DNA from: Leisingera sp. JC1
GTDB lineage: Bacteria; Pseudomonadota; Alphaproteobacteria; Rhodobacterales; Rhodobacteraceae
Direction: 5' to 3'
DNA length: 44,879 nucleotides
NCBI RefSeq assembly: GCF_001679925.1
Contig: NZ_LYUZ01000081.1
Span: forward strand, 80,566-125,444
Shown here: positions 38,243 to 44,879 of the stretch, in pieces
Numbering within the stretch: position 1 is the stretch's first letter
Layout: each line of letters starts with the position of its first letter
The notes under the pieces: generated by a model
What the model saw: only the letters and a program-made list of their open reading frames with translations
Told to the model about the DNA's origin: nothing
Databases searched by the model: none
Made by a program: the position numbers and the translations under genes

Positions 38243-38371
38243 GATGGCCCCTTCTGGATCCGCAGCTTTCCAGCAGTCCTAGCGGCCGATTGCGCTGAGA
38301 CCGGGGCGCAATTGTGGCCACGTTGCCTTATTGTTGAACAAATGGAAACAGTTGCAGCAGTGCCGCAGTTT

Positions 38372-39238
38372 TTATGTCCGTCCCATGCTGTTTGCCATAT
38401 CAATCAGCGCACCGTTGAATTCCGCCCCAAGGATCAGAATGGCTGCATTGAGATACAAAAAGATCATCGCCGCCATCGCACCTGCCAGGCCTGCGTAAGT
38501 GGCGGAATATTGTGCAAATGAGCTGACATATATCGCAAAGCCGCTCCCGCAGATCAGCCATAGCAGCAGCGTGAGAATTGCACCTGGCAGGATTCTCCGG
38601 AACCGGTGTATCCGCCCTGGCAGCAAAACATGAAACGCCAGCACAGCACCCGTTGGCAGCGCAAGGGCCCAAAGCCCCCTCAGCCCCTGCTCCCAGCCTT
38701 GCGGCACAGTAGCAAAAGGCAGCAGTTTGGTAATATGGCGCACATAAAGCGGCATGATCACTTCAAACACCGTGACTGCCAAAATGCCAGCCCCGCCAAG
38801 AATAACCAGCGCAATGCACAGCGCCCTGGACCGCCAGAACGGCCGGGTGTCCGCGTCGTGATAGGCTTGGACCATGGCGGTTCGCACCGCGTCGACACCA
38901 TTTGACGCAAAATAAAGCGCAAACAGACCGCCCAACGTAACCAGTTGAGTATTGGATGTCCGCAGTACTGCCTTAAGTTCCGTCAGGATCGGCCGTGCCA
39001 CCGCATCCGGCCAGACACTGAACACCTGTTCCGTCATCGCCTCGACCTCGACCTCCTGCGACAGGAGGCCGGCAATGGTGCCAGCCAGTGCAACGGTGAA
39101 CAGCACAAAGGGAAACAGCGCCAGCATCATCGACATGGCGATATGACTGCTCATCACCCAGCCGTTCTTTCTGTTGAAACGGCCGGCGGCGGATAGCAAT
39201 GCGGCTGGCCACATGCGGACTGGCGGAAGGATCGGCAT
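38372..39238 (-). CDS. YihY/UPF0761 family inner-membrane protein
   Basis: A 288-residue integral membrane protein of the YihY (formerly BrkB/RNase BN) family with about six hydrophobic helices. Visible are MMLALFPFVLFTVALAGTIA, the family's VTLGGLFALYFASNGVDAVRTAM stretch, LGGAGILAVTVFEVIMPLY, LPGAILTLLLWLICGSGFAIYVSSF, and GLAGAMAAMIFLYLNAAILILGAEFN (each in part). It is not a ribonuclease; that was a misannotation. The start at 39238 is uncertain; a GTG at 39304 would add 22 residues. Function is unknown, possibly envelope stress or transport. Confidence 0.88.
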   Translation of the reverse strand: MPILPPVRMWPAALLSAAGRFNRKNGWVMSSHIAMSMMLALFPFVLFTVALAGTIAGLLSQEVEVEAMTEQVFSVWPDAVARPILTELKAVLRTSNTQLVTLGGLFALYFASNGVDAVRTAMVQAYHDADTRPFWRSRALCIALVILGGAGILAVTVFEVIMPLYVRHITKLLPFATVPQGWEQGLRGLWALALPTGAVLAFHVLLPGRIHRFRRILPGAILTLLLWLICGSGFAIYVSSFAQYSATYAGLAGAMAAMIFLYLNAAILILGAEFNGALIDMANSMGRT

Positions 39239-39372
39239 AGTCGCAACGTCCCACAACTGCAGGGCAAATGCCAGCGTCAAATCAAGTCCCGGCACGAGCA
39301 GCACTGCCCCGGGTATGGCAGCACAGCAGGATCAGTACTAGTCTGACACCTAGGCAGTTTTTGGAGCCATCA

Positions 39373-40788
39373 ATGTTCTGGATCGTTCTAAGCACGGCGG
39401 CCCTGGCCGCAACCTGGACGGCGGCCGGAGTGGCAGCACTGAGCGCGGCCCGCACTGCGCGCACTCCGCAAGGGGCCATCGGCTGGGTTGTGTTCCTTCT
39501 GTCGGCGCCGGTGCTTGCCCTGCCTGCCTACATGATCTTTGGCCATCACCGTTTCAAAGGATACTGGACGACCCGCCGGGCTGCGGAGCAGGCCGTAATC
39601 GCCAAGCGCAACTTCACCAGTGCTCAGACACAGGACGCTTCTGCACTGGCTCTCAATACGGCACCCTTTGAGGTGATCGCGGGCCTGAATGTCTGCAAGG
39701 GCAACGGACTAAAGCTGCTGATTAACGGCACCGAAACCTTTAACGCCATCTTCGAAGCGATTGATAACGCGCAAGACTACGTCCTGGTGCAATATTACAT
39801 CCTGCACGCCGATGGTGCCGGCTTGCAGTTGCAGAAACGGCTGATTGCGGCTGCTCAGCGCGGTGTGACCATCTGGTTCATGACCGACAGCATTGGCAGC
39901 CGCAAGCTGCCGCGTGACTACAAACATGCGCTGGAGACTGCTGGCGTCAACGTGATTGACCCGGCGGTCCAGCGCGGCCCCTGGCACCGCTTGCGGATCA
40001 ATTTCCGCAATCACCGGAAAACCGTGATCGTGGATGGGCGGATTGGCTTCACTGGAGGACACAATGCCGGAGATGAATACATGGGGCTCGATCCGAAGTT
40101 CGGGCCTTGGCGGGACACGCATGCCCGGCTGACCGGCCCCGTGGTCCAACAGCTTCAGCTGTCCTTTGCTGAGGATTGGCACTGGAGAACCCAGGAGCCT
40201 ATCCTGGACCTTCTCAACTGGAAGCCCGAAGTGTCGCTGCAGGATTTGCCGGGGCTGATCGCCTCAACGGGGCCAGGTGATACAACCGGCAATGGCTCCA
40301 TGCTCTATTTCTCCGCGATCACTGCGGCGCAGTCCCGGATCTGGCTGGCCTCTCCCTACTTCGTACCTGATCAGGATGTTTTCGCAGCTTTGAAACACGC
40401 CGGTCTGAGGGGCGTCGATGTCCGGGTGCTTTTGCCGGAAACCATTGATCACCACTTGCCGTGGCTTGCCAGCTTTGCATTTTTTGATGAACTGCGTGAA
40501 GCTGGGGTCCGTATCCTGCGCTATCAGGGCGGCTTCATGCACCAGAAGTGCTTTGTCGCCGACAATACAATCGCAGGCATTGGCACCGCAAACCTCGACA
40601 ACCGATCCTTCAGACTGAATTTCGAAACCATGGCGCTGTTTTTTGATCCGCGCCCCGCGTCTGAAATTGCAAACATGCTGGATGAGGACTTCCTTGCTGC
40701 GCGCGAACTGACAGAAAGCCTTAGCCAGCAGAAACTCTGGATCCGCCTGTTGGCACCTGCAGCGCGCCTGCTCGCCCCCGTGCTTTAG
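39373..40788 (+). CDS. cls: Cardiolipin synthase (phospholipase D family)
   Basis: Joins two phosphatidylglycerols into cardiolipin at the inner membrane. The 471-residue protein has two N-terminal hydrophobic helices (about 2-24 and 36-57) and two HKD motifs: HRKTVIVDGRIGFTGGHN with His214, Lys216, Asp221, and HQKCFVADNTIAGIGTANLD with His390, Lys392, Asp397. Start at 39373 follows a GGAG box. Its TAG stop overlaps the stop of the convergent channel gene. Confidence 0.93.
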   Translation: MFWIVLSTAALAATWTAAGVAALSAARTARTPQGAIGWVVFLLSAPVLALPAYMIFGHHRFKGYWTTRRAAEQAVIAKRNFTSAQTQDASALALNTAPFEVIAGLNVCKGNGLKLLINGTETFNAIFEAIDNAQDYVLVQYYILHADGAGLQLQKRLIAAAQRGVTIWFMTDSIGSRKLPRDYKHALETAGVNVIDPAVQRGPWHRLRINFRNHRKTVIVDGRIGFTGGHNAGDEYMGLDPKFGPWRDTHARLTGPVVQQLQLSFAEDWHWRTQEPILDLLNWKPEVSLQDLPGLIASTGPGDTTGNGSMLYFSAITAAQSRIWLASPYFVPDQDVFAALKHAGLRGVDVRVLLPETIDHHLPWLASFAFFDELREAGVRILRYQGGFMHQKCFVADNTIAGIGTANLDNRSFRLNFETMALFFDPRPASEIANMLDEDFLAARELTESLSQQKLWIRLLAPAARLLAPVL

Positions 40789-41261
40789 CCGCCCCCGTCA
40801 GCACGTTGTCCATTAAAGGAAAACAGCCGCCCCATGGCGCTGACAAGGAACGCTGTGCTGATCCCGAATCCGAACAACCCCGTGACCGCAGCCAGGGCTG
40901 CAAATATCCGAAGCGCAGGCCCCAGCACCACATCGCCGTAGCCAAGCGTGGTATAGGTTACCAGCGAAAAATAGACCGAGGTATTCCAATCCTCGATCGC
41001 ACCAACCATTACAAAGGCCGAAGACCAGATCCAAACCTGGGCGGTATGGCTGCCGAGAATGATAAAGATGGCAACCAGCAGCATCAGCCCCAACTGCCAG
41101 GGGCGGTAGGGTTTGGAAAACCGTTTAGACATCCTGTTCAGCACCGAGGCGCACCAGACCAGCACCGTGATTTCAAGGATCAAGCAGGCGCTGAGGTAGA
41201 TTGATCCCCACAGAAGCTGGTTCCACAGCGTCACGCCTAACCTCCCGTTCTGAACTTGCAT
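40785..41261 (-). CDS. Two-TM ion channel with K+-like selectivity filter
   Basis: A 158-residue membrane protein: helices near 15-40, 55-75 and 115-143, and between the last two a pore loop with TTLGYGD at 104-110, a potassium-channel selectivity filter. It has no cytosolic RCK/TrkA domain, so it is a minimal 'Ion_trans_2' protein. An N-terminal helix precedes the core, giving three hydrophobic segments. The start at 41261 has AAGGG upstream. The gene is convergent with cls with a 3-bp stop overlap (TTAG), leaving no terminator room. Confidence 0.85.
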   Translation of the reverse strand: MQVQNGRLGVTLWNQLLWGSIYLSACLILEITVLVWCASVLNRMSKRFSKPYRPWQLGLMLLVAIFIILGSHTAQVWIWSSAFVMVGAIEDWNTSVYFSLVTYTTLGYGDVVLGPALRIFAALAAVTGLFGFGISTAFLVSAMGRLFSFNGQRADGGG

Positions 41262-41428
41262 TGGCAACCCTTGGCTGCACCATAGAAATCCTGCGGGCAA
41301 GACGCAATTGCAGCAATTTCTCCAACCCGCTGACCAGACGGAACGGCCTCCCCGCTGGACATCAAGGACGCGAGGGTATTGGGTATCTTGGCAGCATGTG
41401 AAGGCCCAAGACGCAGAGACAGACGCAT

Positions 41429-42085
41429 ATGGTTCTTACAATCCGCAACGTGACCAAGCGCTTTCCGGGCCAAACAGCTGAGACTGCTGTGCTCCGCGGG
41501 GTATCACTGAATCTGGAGGGCGGCCGTAGCCTGGCCCTGACCGGAGAAAGCGGCTCAGGCAAAAGCACCTTGCTGCATTTGGCCGGTGCGCTGGATCAAT
41601 TTGACAGCGGGGAAATCGAGATTGGCGGAACGTGCCTCTCCGGGCTGAGTGACAGCCAGAGAGCGGCATTGCGCCGCCGGGATGTTTCTCTTGTCTTCCA
41701 GCAGTTTAACCTGATCCCCTCACTTAACATCAGCAAGAACATTGCCATACATGCCCGCCTTGGCGGCAGATGGGATGAAGGCTGGGAAAAGCGCCTGACT
41801 GACCGCCTGGGCCTGACCGGTCTGGTGCGGCGTTATCCGGAACAGCTTTCCGGCGGGCAGCAGCAGCGTGTGGCAATCGCCCGCGCGCTGGCTGTGCGGC
41901 CCAAGCTGCTGCTGGCGGATGAGCCGACCGGCAACCTCGATGAAACCGCCAGTGCTGCCGTGATGGAGCTGATGCTGGAACTTGTCCGGGAAAGCGGCAC
42001 AGCGCTGTTTCTGGTAACTCATTCCGAAGCAATTGCCCGGATGCTCGACCAGCGCCTGCACCTGCGGCACGGCACGGCGGCATGA
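41429..42085 (+). CDS. ABC transporter ATP-binding protein (LolD/MacB-like)
   Basis: A 218-residue ATPase: Walker A GESGSGKST at 39-47, Q loop in FQQFNLIPSL near 90, signature LSGGQ at 140-144, Walker B LLLADEP at 160-166 and the H loop in LVTHS. It resembles the LolD/MacB/FtsE group that drives FtsX-like permeases. It overlaps the permease start by ATGA, so they are a coupled pair. SD before ATG is weak. Confidence 0.93.
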   Translation: MVLTIRNVTKRFPGQTAETAVLRGVSLNLEGGRSLALTGESGSGKSTLLHLAGALDQFDSGEIEIGGTCLSGLSDSQRAALRRRDVSLVFQQFNLIPSLNISKNIAIHARLGGRWDEGWEKRLTDRLGLTGLVRRYPEQLSGGQQQRVAIARALAVRPKLLLADEPTGNLDETASAAVMELMLELVRESGTALFLVTHSEAIARMLDQRLHLRHGTAA

Positions 42086-44499
42086 CGGGCACCGCACTCC
42101 TGGCAATTTTGTCGCACTGGCGGCGCCACCCGCTGCAGCTGGCAACCCTGATTGCCGGGCTGGCGCTCGCAGCCGGTTTGTGGTCAGCGGTTCAGGCAAT
42201 CAACGCGGAGGCGCGTGCGAGTTATGCCCGCGCTGCGGAACAGCTTGGCACAGCAGGGCTTGCCCGGCTTGTTCCAGAGACCGGATCCATCCCCATTGCC
42301 CGCTACGGCGAATTGCGGCGCTCTGGGTGGAAACTTGCTCCGGTGCTGGAAGGCGTAGTCAGTTTCGACCGGCAAAGCTTTGATATCATGGGTGTTGACC
42401 TGCTCCAGCACCCGCAGGCGCCGGTGCTTGCCGAAGCCGCAGAAGCGGAGTCCTCAACGGCACTGGAAGCGCTGCGGCCACCGGGTCGGATCTTTGCCCA
42501 CCCGGAGACCGCCGCGCTTTTGTCAGAAGCGCAGCAAATCCATCCGGTGACCAGACTGGCGGCGTTGCCGCGGGGTATTGGCATGGCGGATCTCAGCCTT
42601 GCCAGCCAATTGCTCCGCCAGCCAGACAGTCTGAGTTACCTGTTGGTTCTGCCCGAACAAACTCCTGGACTGGTTCCGCTTTCGGAGCTTGCTCCCGACC
42701 TGACACTCATCCCTGCCCGCGCCGCGGCCTCTGACACGGCACGGCTGACTGACAGTTTCCATTTGAACCTAACTGCATTCGGCCTGTTGTCCTTTGCTGT
42801 CGGTCTCTTCATCGTTCAGGGAACCATCGCGCTGAGCCTGGAACAGCGGCGCGGGATGATCCGGACCTTGCGCAGCCTTGGGGTGCCTATGCGGCTGCTG
42901 TCCGGTCTGTTTGCCACCGAGCTGGCCGCCATTGCACTTGTTGCAGGCATTGCAGGGCTTGCGGGCGGTTACGTAGTGGCAGCCGCGTTGCTGCCCGGCG
43001 TCAATGCGACCTTGGCCGGGCTTTATGGCGCATCCGTGGATGGCACCCTGTCACTTCGGCCGGGCTGGGTATTGTCAGGGCTGGCAATGACGCTGGGCGG
43101 CACTTTTCTGGCCGGTTCGCAATCTCTTTTTGCGCTTTGGCGCTTGCCCATGCTGGCTTCACCCGCGACCCATGCCCGCGGCCAGCAAGCCAGCCGTTCT
43201 CACGTGACCAGTGCAATCTGCGGCGCTGCTTGCATTTCCGCAGGTTTGATGGTTTTTTCATTTTTTCAAGGGCTTGTTGCAGGTTTTGCCTTTCTTGCCG
43301 CCGTGATGCTGGGCGCTGCTCTCTTGCTGCCGTTGCTGATTTCAGCAGGCCTATCGCTGGGAGCACACATGGCAAAGAGCGCATTGGCTGAGTGGCTTTG
43401 GGCCGACACCCGCGCGCAGCTTCCAGGCATGTCCTTGGCACTGATGGCATTGCTGCTGGCCTTGGCTGCAAACATCGGCGTTGGCACCATGGTGTCCAGC
43501 TTCCGCCTGACCTTTACGGGCTGGCTGGATCAGCGGCTGTTCGCGGAGGTCTATGTCACCGCCGCCAGCGATGAACAGGGCGCTGAACTGGCGCAATGGC
43601 TGGATGAACAGGAAATCACCGCTCTGTCCCGCCGGTATCACGACACCCGTTTCAAAGGCGCCCCCCTGCGGGTTTACGGGTTTGAAGATGACGCATCCTA
43701 CCGGTCGAACTGGCCGCTGCTGGACGCCGTGCCGGATGTCTGGGATCAAACGGCAAGAGGTGAAGCCCTGCTGGTCAACGAACAGCTTGCACGCCGGCAC
43801 AAGCTGGCACCCGGTAGCATCCTGGAAATTGAACCTGGATGGCGCCTGCCCATTGCCGGGGTTTACTCGGATTATGGAAACCCAAATGGCCAGGCCATGG
43901 TTTCGCTGCAAGCGCTGCTGAAACATGTACCCGGCCTCCCCAACAGAAACTTCGGCTTGAGCACGGGACCGCTAGAAGTTTCCGGCTTGATTAAGTCACT
44001 CAGGGAGAAGTTTGATATTCCGCGGGAAAACATCACGGATCAAGCAACAGTCAAGGCGCGTTCACTGGAAGTTTTTGACAGAACCTTTGTCATTACCGCC
44101 GCCTTGAATTTGCTGACGCTGGGCGTTGCCGGGTTTGCGCTGCTGACCAGCCTGCTGACGCTGTGGAGCCAGCGCCTGCCGCAGCTGGCACCGGTCTGGG
44201 CGATGGGCGTGACCCGCCGGCAGTTGGCAGCAGCCGAGGTTCTGCGCAGCCTTCTGATGGCGGCCTGCACAGCGGTTCTTGCACTGCCGCTGGGACTGGT
44301 TCTGGCTTGGGTGCTGCTTTCGGTGATCAACGTGGCAGCCTTTGGCTGGAAGCTGCCGATGTATCTGTTTCCGCTAGACTGGCTGCGGTTGTTTGTGCTG
44401 GCACTTCTCGCTGCAGTGATTGCCGCTGCCCTGCCAGCCTGGCGGCTGAGCCGGATTGACCCGGCAGATCTGCTCAAGGTGTTTGCCAATGAACGCTAA
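42082..44499 (+). CDS. FtsX-type ABC permease (ABC-2/MacB-like, 805 aa)
   Basis: An 805-residue permease with an N-terminal helix (LQLATLIAGLALAAGLWSAV), a large periplasmic region (~25-220), a block of helices with the FtsX-like fold (LLSFAVGLFIVQGTIALSLE), more helices (~260-460, including LAANIGVGTMVSSFRL), a second periplasmic region (470-650), and three C-terminal helices. That is the layout of duplicated, two-FtsX-domain permeases in lipoprotein-release-like or AttG-like systems. It overlaps the ATPase and the next gene. It probably moves lipid, lipoprotein or peptide in the envelope; substrate unknown. Confidence 0.9.
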   Translation: MTGTALLAILSHWRRHPLQLATLIAGLALAAGLWSAVQAINAEARASYARAAEQLGTAGLARLVPETGSIPIARYGELRRSGWKLAPVLEGVVSFDRQSFDIMGVDLLQHPQAPVLAEAAEAESSTALEALRPPGRIFAHPETAALLSEAQQIHPVTRLAALPRGIGMADLSLASQLLRQPDSLSYLLVLPEQTPGLVPLSELAPDLTLIPARAAASDTARLTDSFHLNLTAFGLLSFAVGLFIVQGTIALSLEQRRGMIRTLRSLGVPMRLLSGLFATELAAIALVAGIAGLAGGYVVAAALLPGVNATLAGLYGASVDGTLSLRPGWVLSGLAMTLGGTFLAGSQSLFALWRLPMLASPATHARGQQASRSHVTSAICGAACISAGLMVFSFFQGLVAGFAFLAAVMLGAALLLPLLISAGLSLGAHMAKSALAEWLWADTRAQLPGMSLALMALLLALAANIGVGTMVSSFRLTFTGWLDQRLFAEVYVTAASDEQGAELAQWLDEQEITALSRRYHDTRFKGAPLRVYGFEDDASYRSNWPLLDAVPDVWDQTARGEALLVNEQLARRHKLAPGSILEIEPGWRLPIAGVYSDYGNPNGQAMVSLQALLKHVPGLPNRNFGLSTGPLEVSGLIKSLREKFDIPRENITDQATVKARSLEVFDRTFVITAALNLLTLGVAGFALLTSLLTLWSQRLPQLAPVWAMGVTRRQLAAAEVLRSLLMAACTAVLALPLGLVLAWVLLSVINVAAFGWKLPMYLFPLDWLRLFVLALLAAVIAAALPAWRLSRIDPADLLKVFANER

Positions 44500-44879
44500 G
44501 ACCTTTCTATTTGCTGCAGGCGCCATCTGGGCGACCGCTGTGCACCCGCAAGGCTTTGCCGGTCTGGGAACAGACGCAGAGGGTTTTGCCATCCCACAGC
44601 CCGATGCCCGGCTGGCTTTCCCTGCGGACCACGGCCCGCACCCTGACTTCCGTATTGAATGGTGGTACTTGACGGCCAATCTTGAAGGCGCCGATGGTGC
44701 GGATTATGGCATCCAATGGACGCTGTTCCGCTCTGCCCTGGCGCCAGGGGAAGCAGCCGGGTGGCAAAGTCCGCAAATCTGGATGGCCCATGCCGCCGTC
44801 ACCACAAAGGACAAGCACCTGTTTTCAGAACGGATCGCCCGCGGAGGTGTGGGACAGGCGGGTGTCCGGACCCATCCCC
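44489..44879 (+). CDS. AttH/CrtC-like secreted lipocalin-family protein (5' part)
   Basis: The first 130 codons of a protein that runs out of the window. Residues 1-25 (MNAKTFLFAAGAIWATAVHP then QGFAG) look like a signal peptide. Then RLAFPADHGPHPDFRIEWWY LTANL and YGIQWTLFRSA match the N-terminal lipocalin-like domain of AttH/CrtC proteins (COG5621 'predicted secreted hydrolase', PF07143). The start overlaps the permease end by 11 bp, so ATPase, permease and this protein are one operon, as in known ABC-AttH clusters. CrtC itself hydrates carotenoids; this member is more likely tied to the ABC transporter. Confidence 0.85.
   Translation, partial: MNAKTFLFAAGAIWATAVHPQGFAGLGTDAEGFAIPQPDARLAFPADHGPHPDFRIEWWYLTANLEGADGADYGIQWTLFRSALAPGEAAGWQSPQIWMAHAAVTTKDKHLFSERIARGGVGQAGVRTHP

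Overview
The window looks like chromosomal core DNA from a roseobacter-group alphaproteobacterium (Rhodobacteraceae; a Phaeobacter/Leisingera-like genome is my guess, not a measurement). Reasons: high GC content, a ChpT-type phosphotransferase, a B12-dependent class II ribonucleotide reductase, ornithine-lipid genes, a split methionine-synthase-type methyltransferase next to metF, and CtrA-like boxes with GANTC sites. I see no prophage, transposase, integrase or CRISPR array.

Layout. 1-8762: minus-strand trpG-trpD-ung-trpC-moaC with ATGA start/stop overlaps, a plus-strand envelope polysaccharide-deacetylase-like gene, then minus-strand ppiD-trpE. 8881-11616: minus-strand aminotransferase, gpt and fabI. 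11749-13630: plus-strand pdxH, a tandem cold-shock-domain gene, a DUF192 gene and tRNA-Pro(TGG). 13631-14353: a 723-bp gene-free stretch with a striking four-repeat CtrA-like array, leading to nrdJ (14354-17998). 18000-18300: a candidate small RNA or 3' UTR ending in a strong terminator. 18308-20427: minus-strand tesB and a serine beta-lactamase-like hydrolase. 20690-21891: aroQ overlapping a luxR-type gene, followed by a 494-bp gene-free stretch with strong hairpins. 22329-24266: rpsB-tsf with promoter and terminator. 24298-25886: olsB-olsA. 25994-26807: a DUF3553 gene divergent from chpT. 26870-32254: rplU-rpmA, GNAT, obgE-proB-proA. 32291-33355: a DUF2059 protein and tRNA-Ser(CGA). 33481-35856: PF13769 small gene, metF and methyltetrahydrofolate methyltransferase. 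36142-38242: ppx, rlmE and a small ORF. 38372-41261: yihY, cls and an ion channel. 41429-44879: ABC ATPase, permease and an AttH/CrtC-like lipocalin protein cut by the window end.

How it fits together. Tryptophan synthesis is split: trpE travels with a periplasmic chaperone gene and trpGDC sits on its own transcript with a DNA-repair gene inside. Several neighbours serve the envelope (fabI, olsBA, cls, ppiD, YibQ-like protein, ABC-AttH). Cell-cycle regulation appears twice: chpT encodes the phosphotransferase that feeds CtrA, and the tRNA-nrdJ gap holds an 11-bp-phased TTAAC array matching TTAA-N7-TTAA(C). The observations I rate highest are that array, the virulence_fact-metF-methyltransferase operon, a LuxR solo whose usual AHL-contact Asp is replaced, and two candidate structured RNAs.
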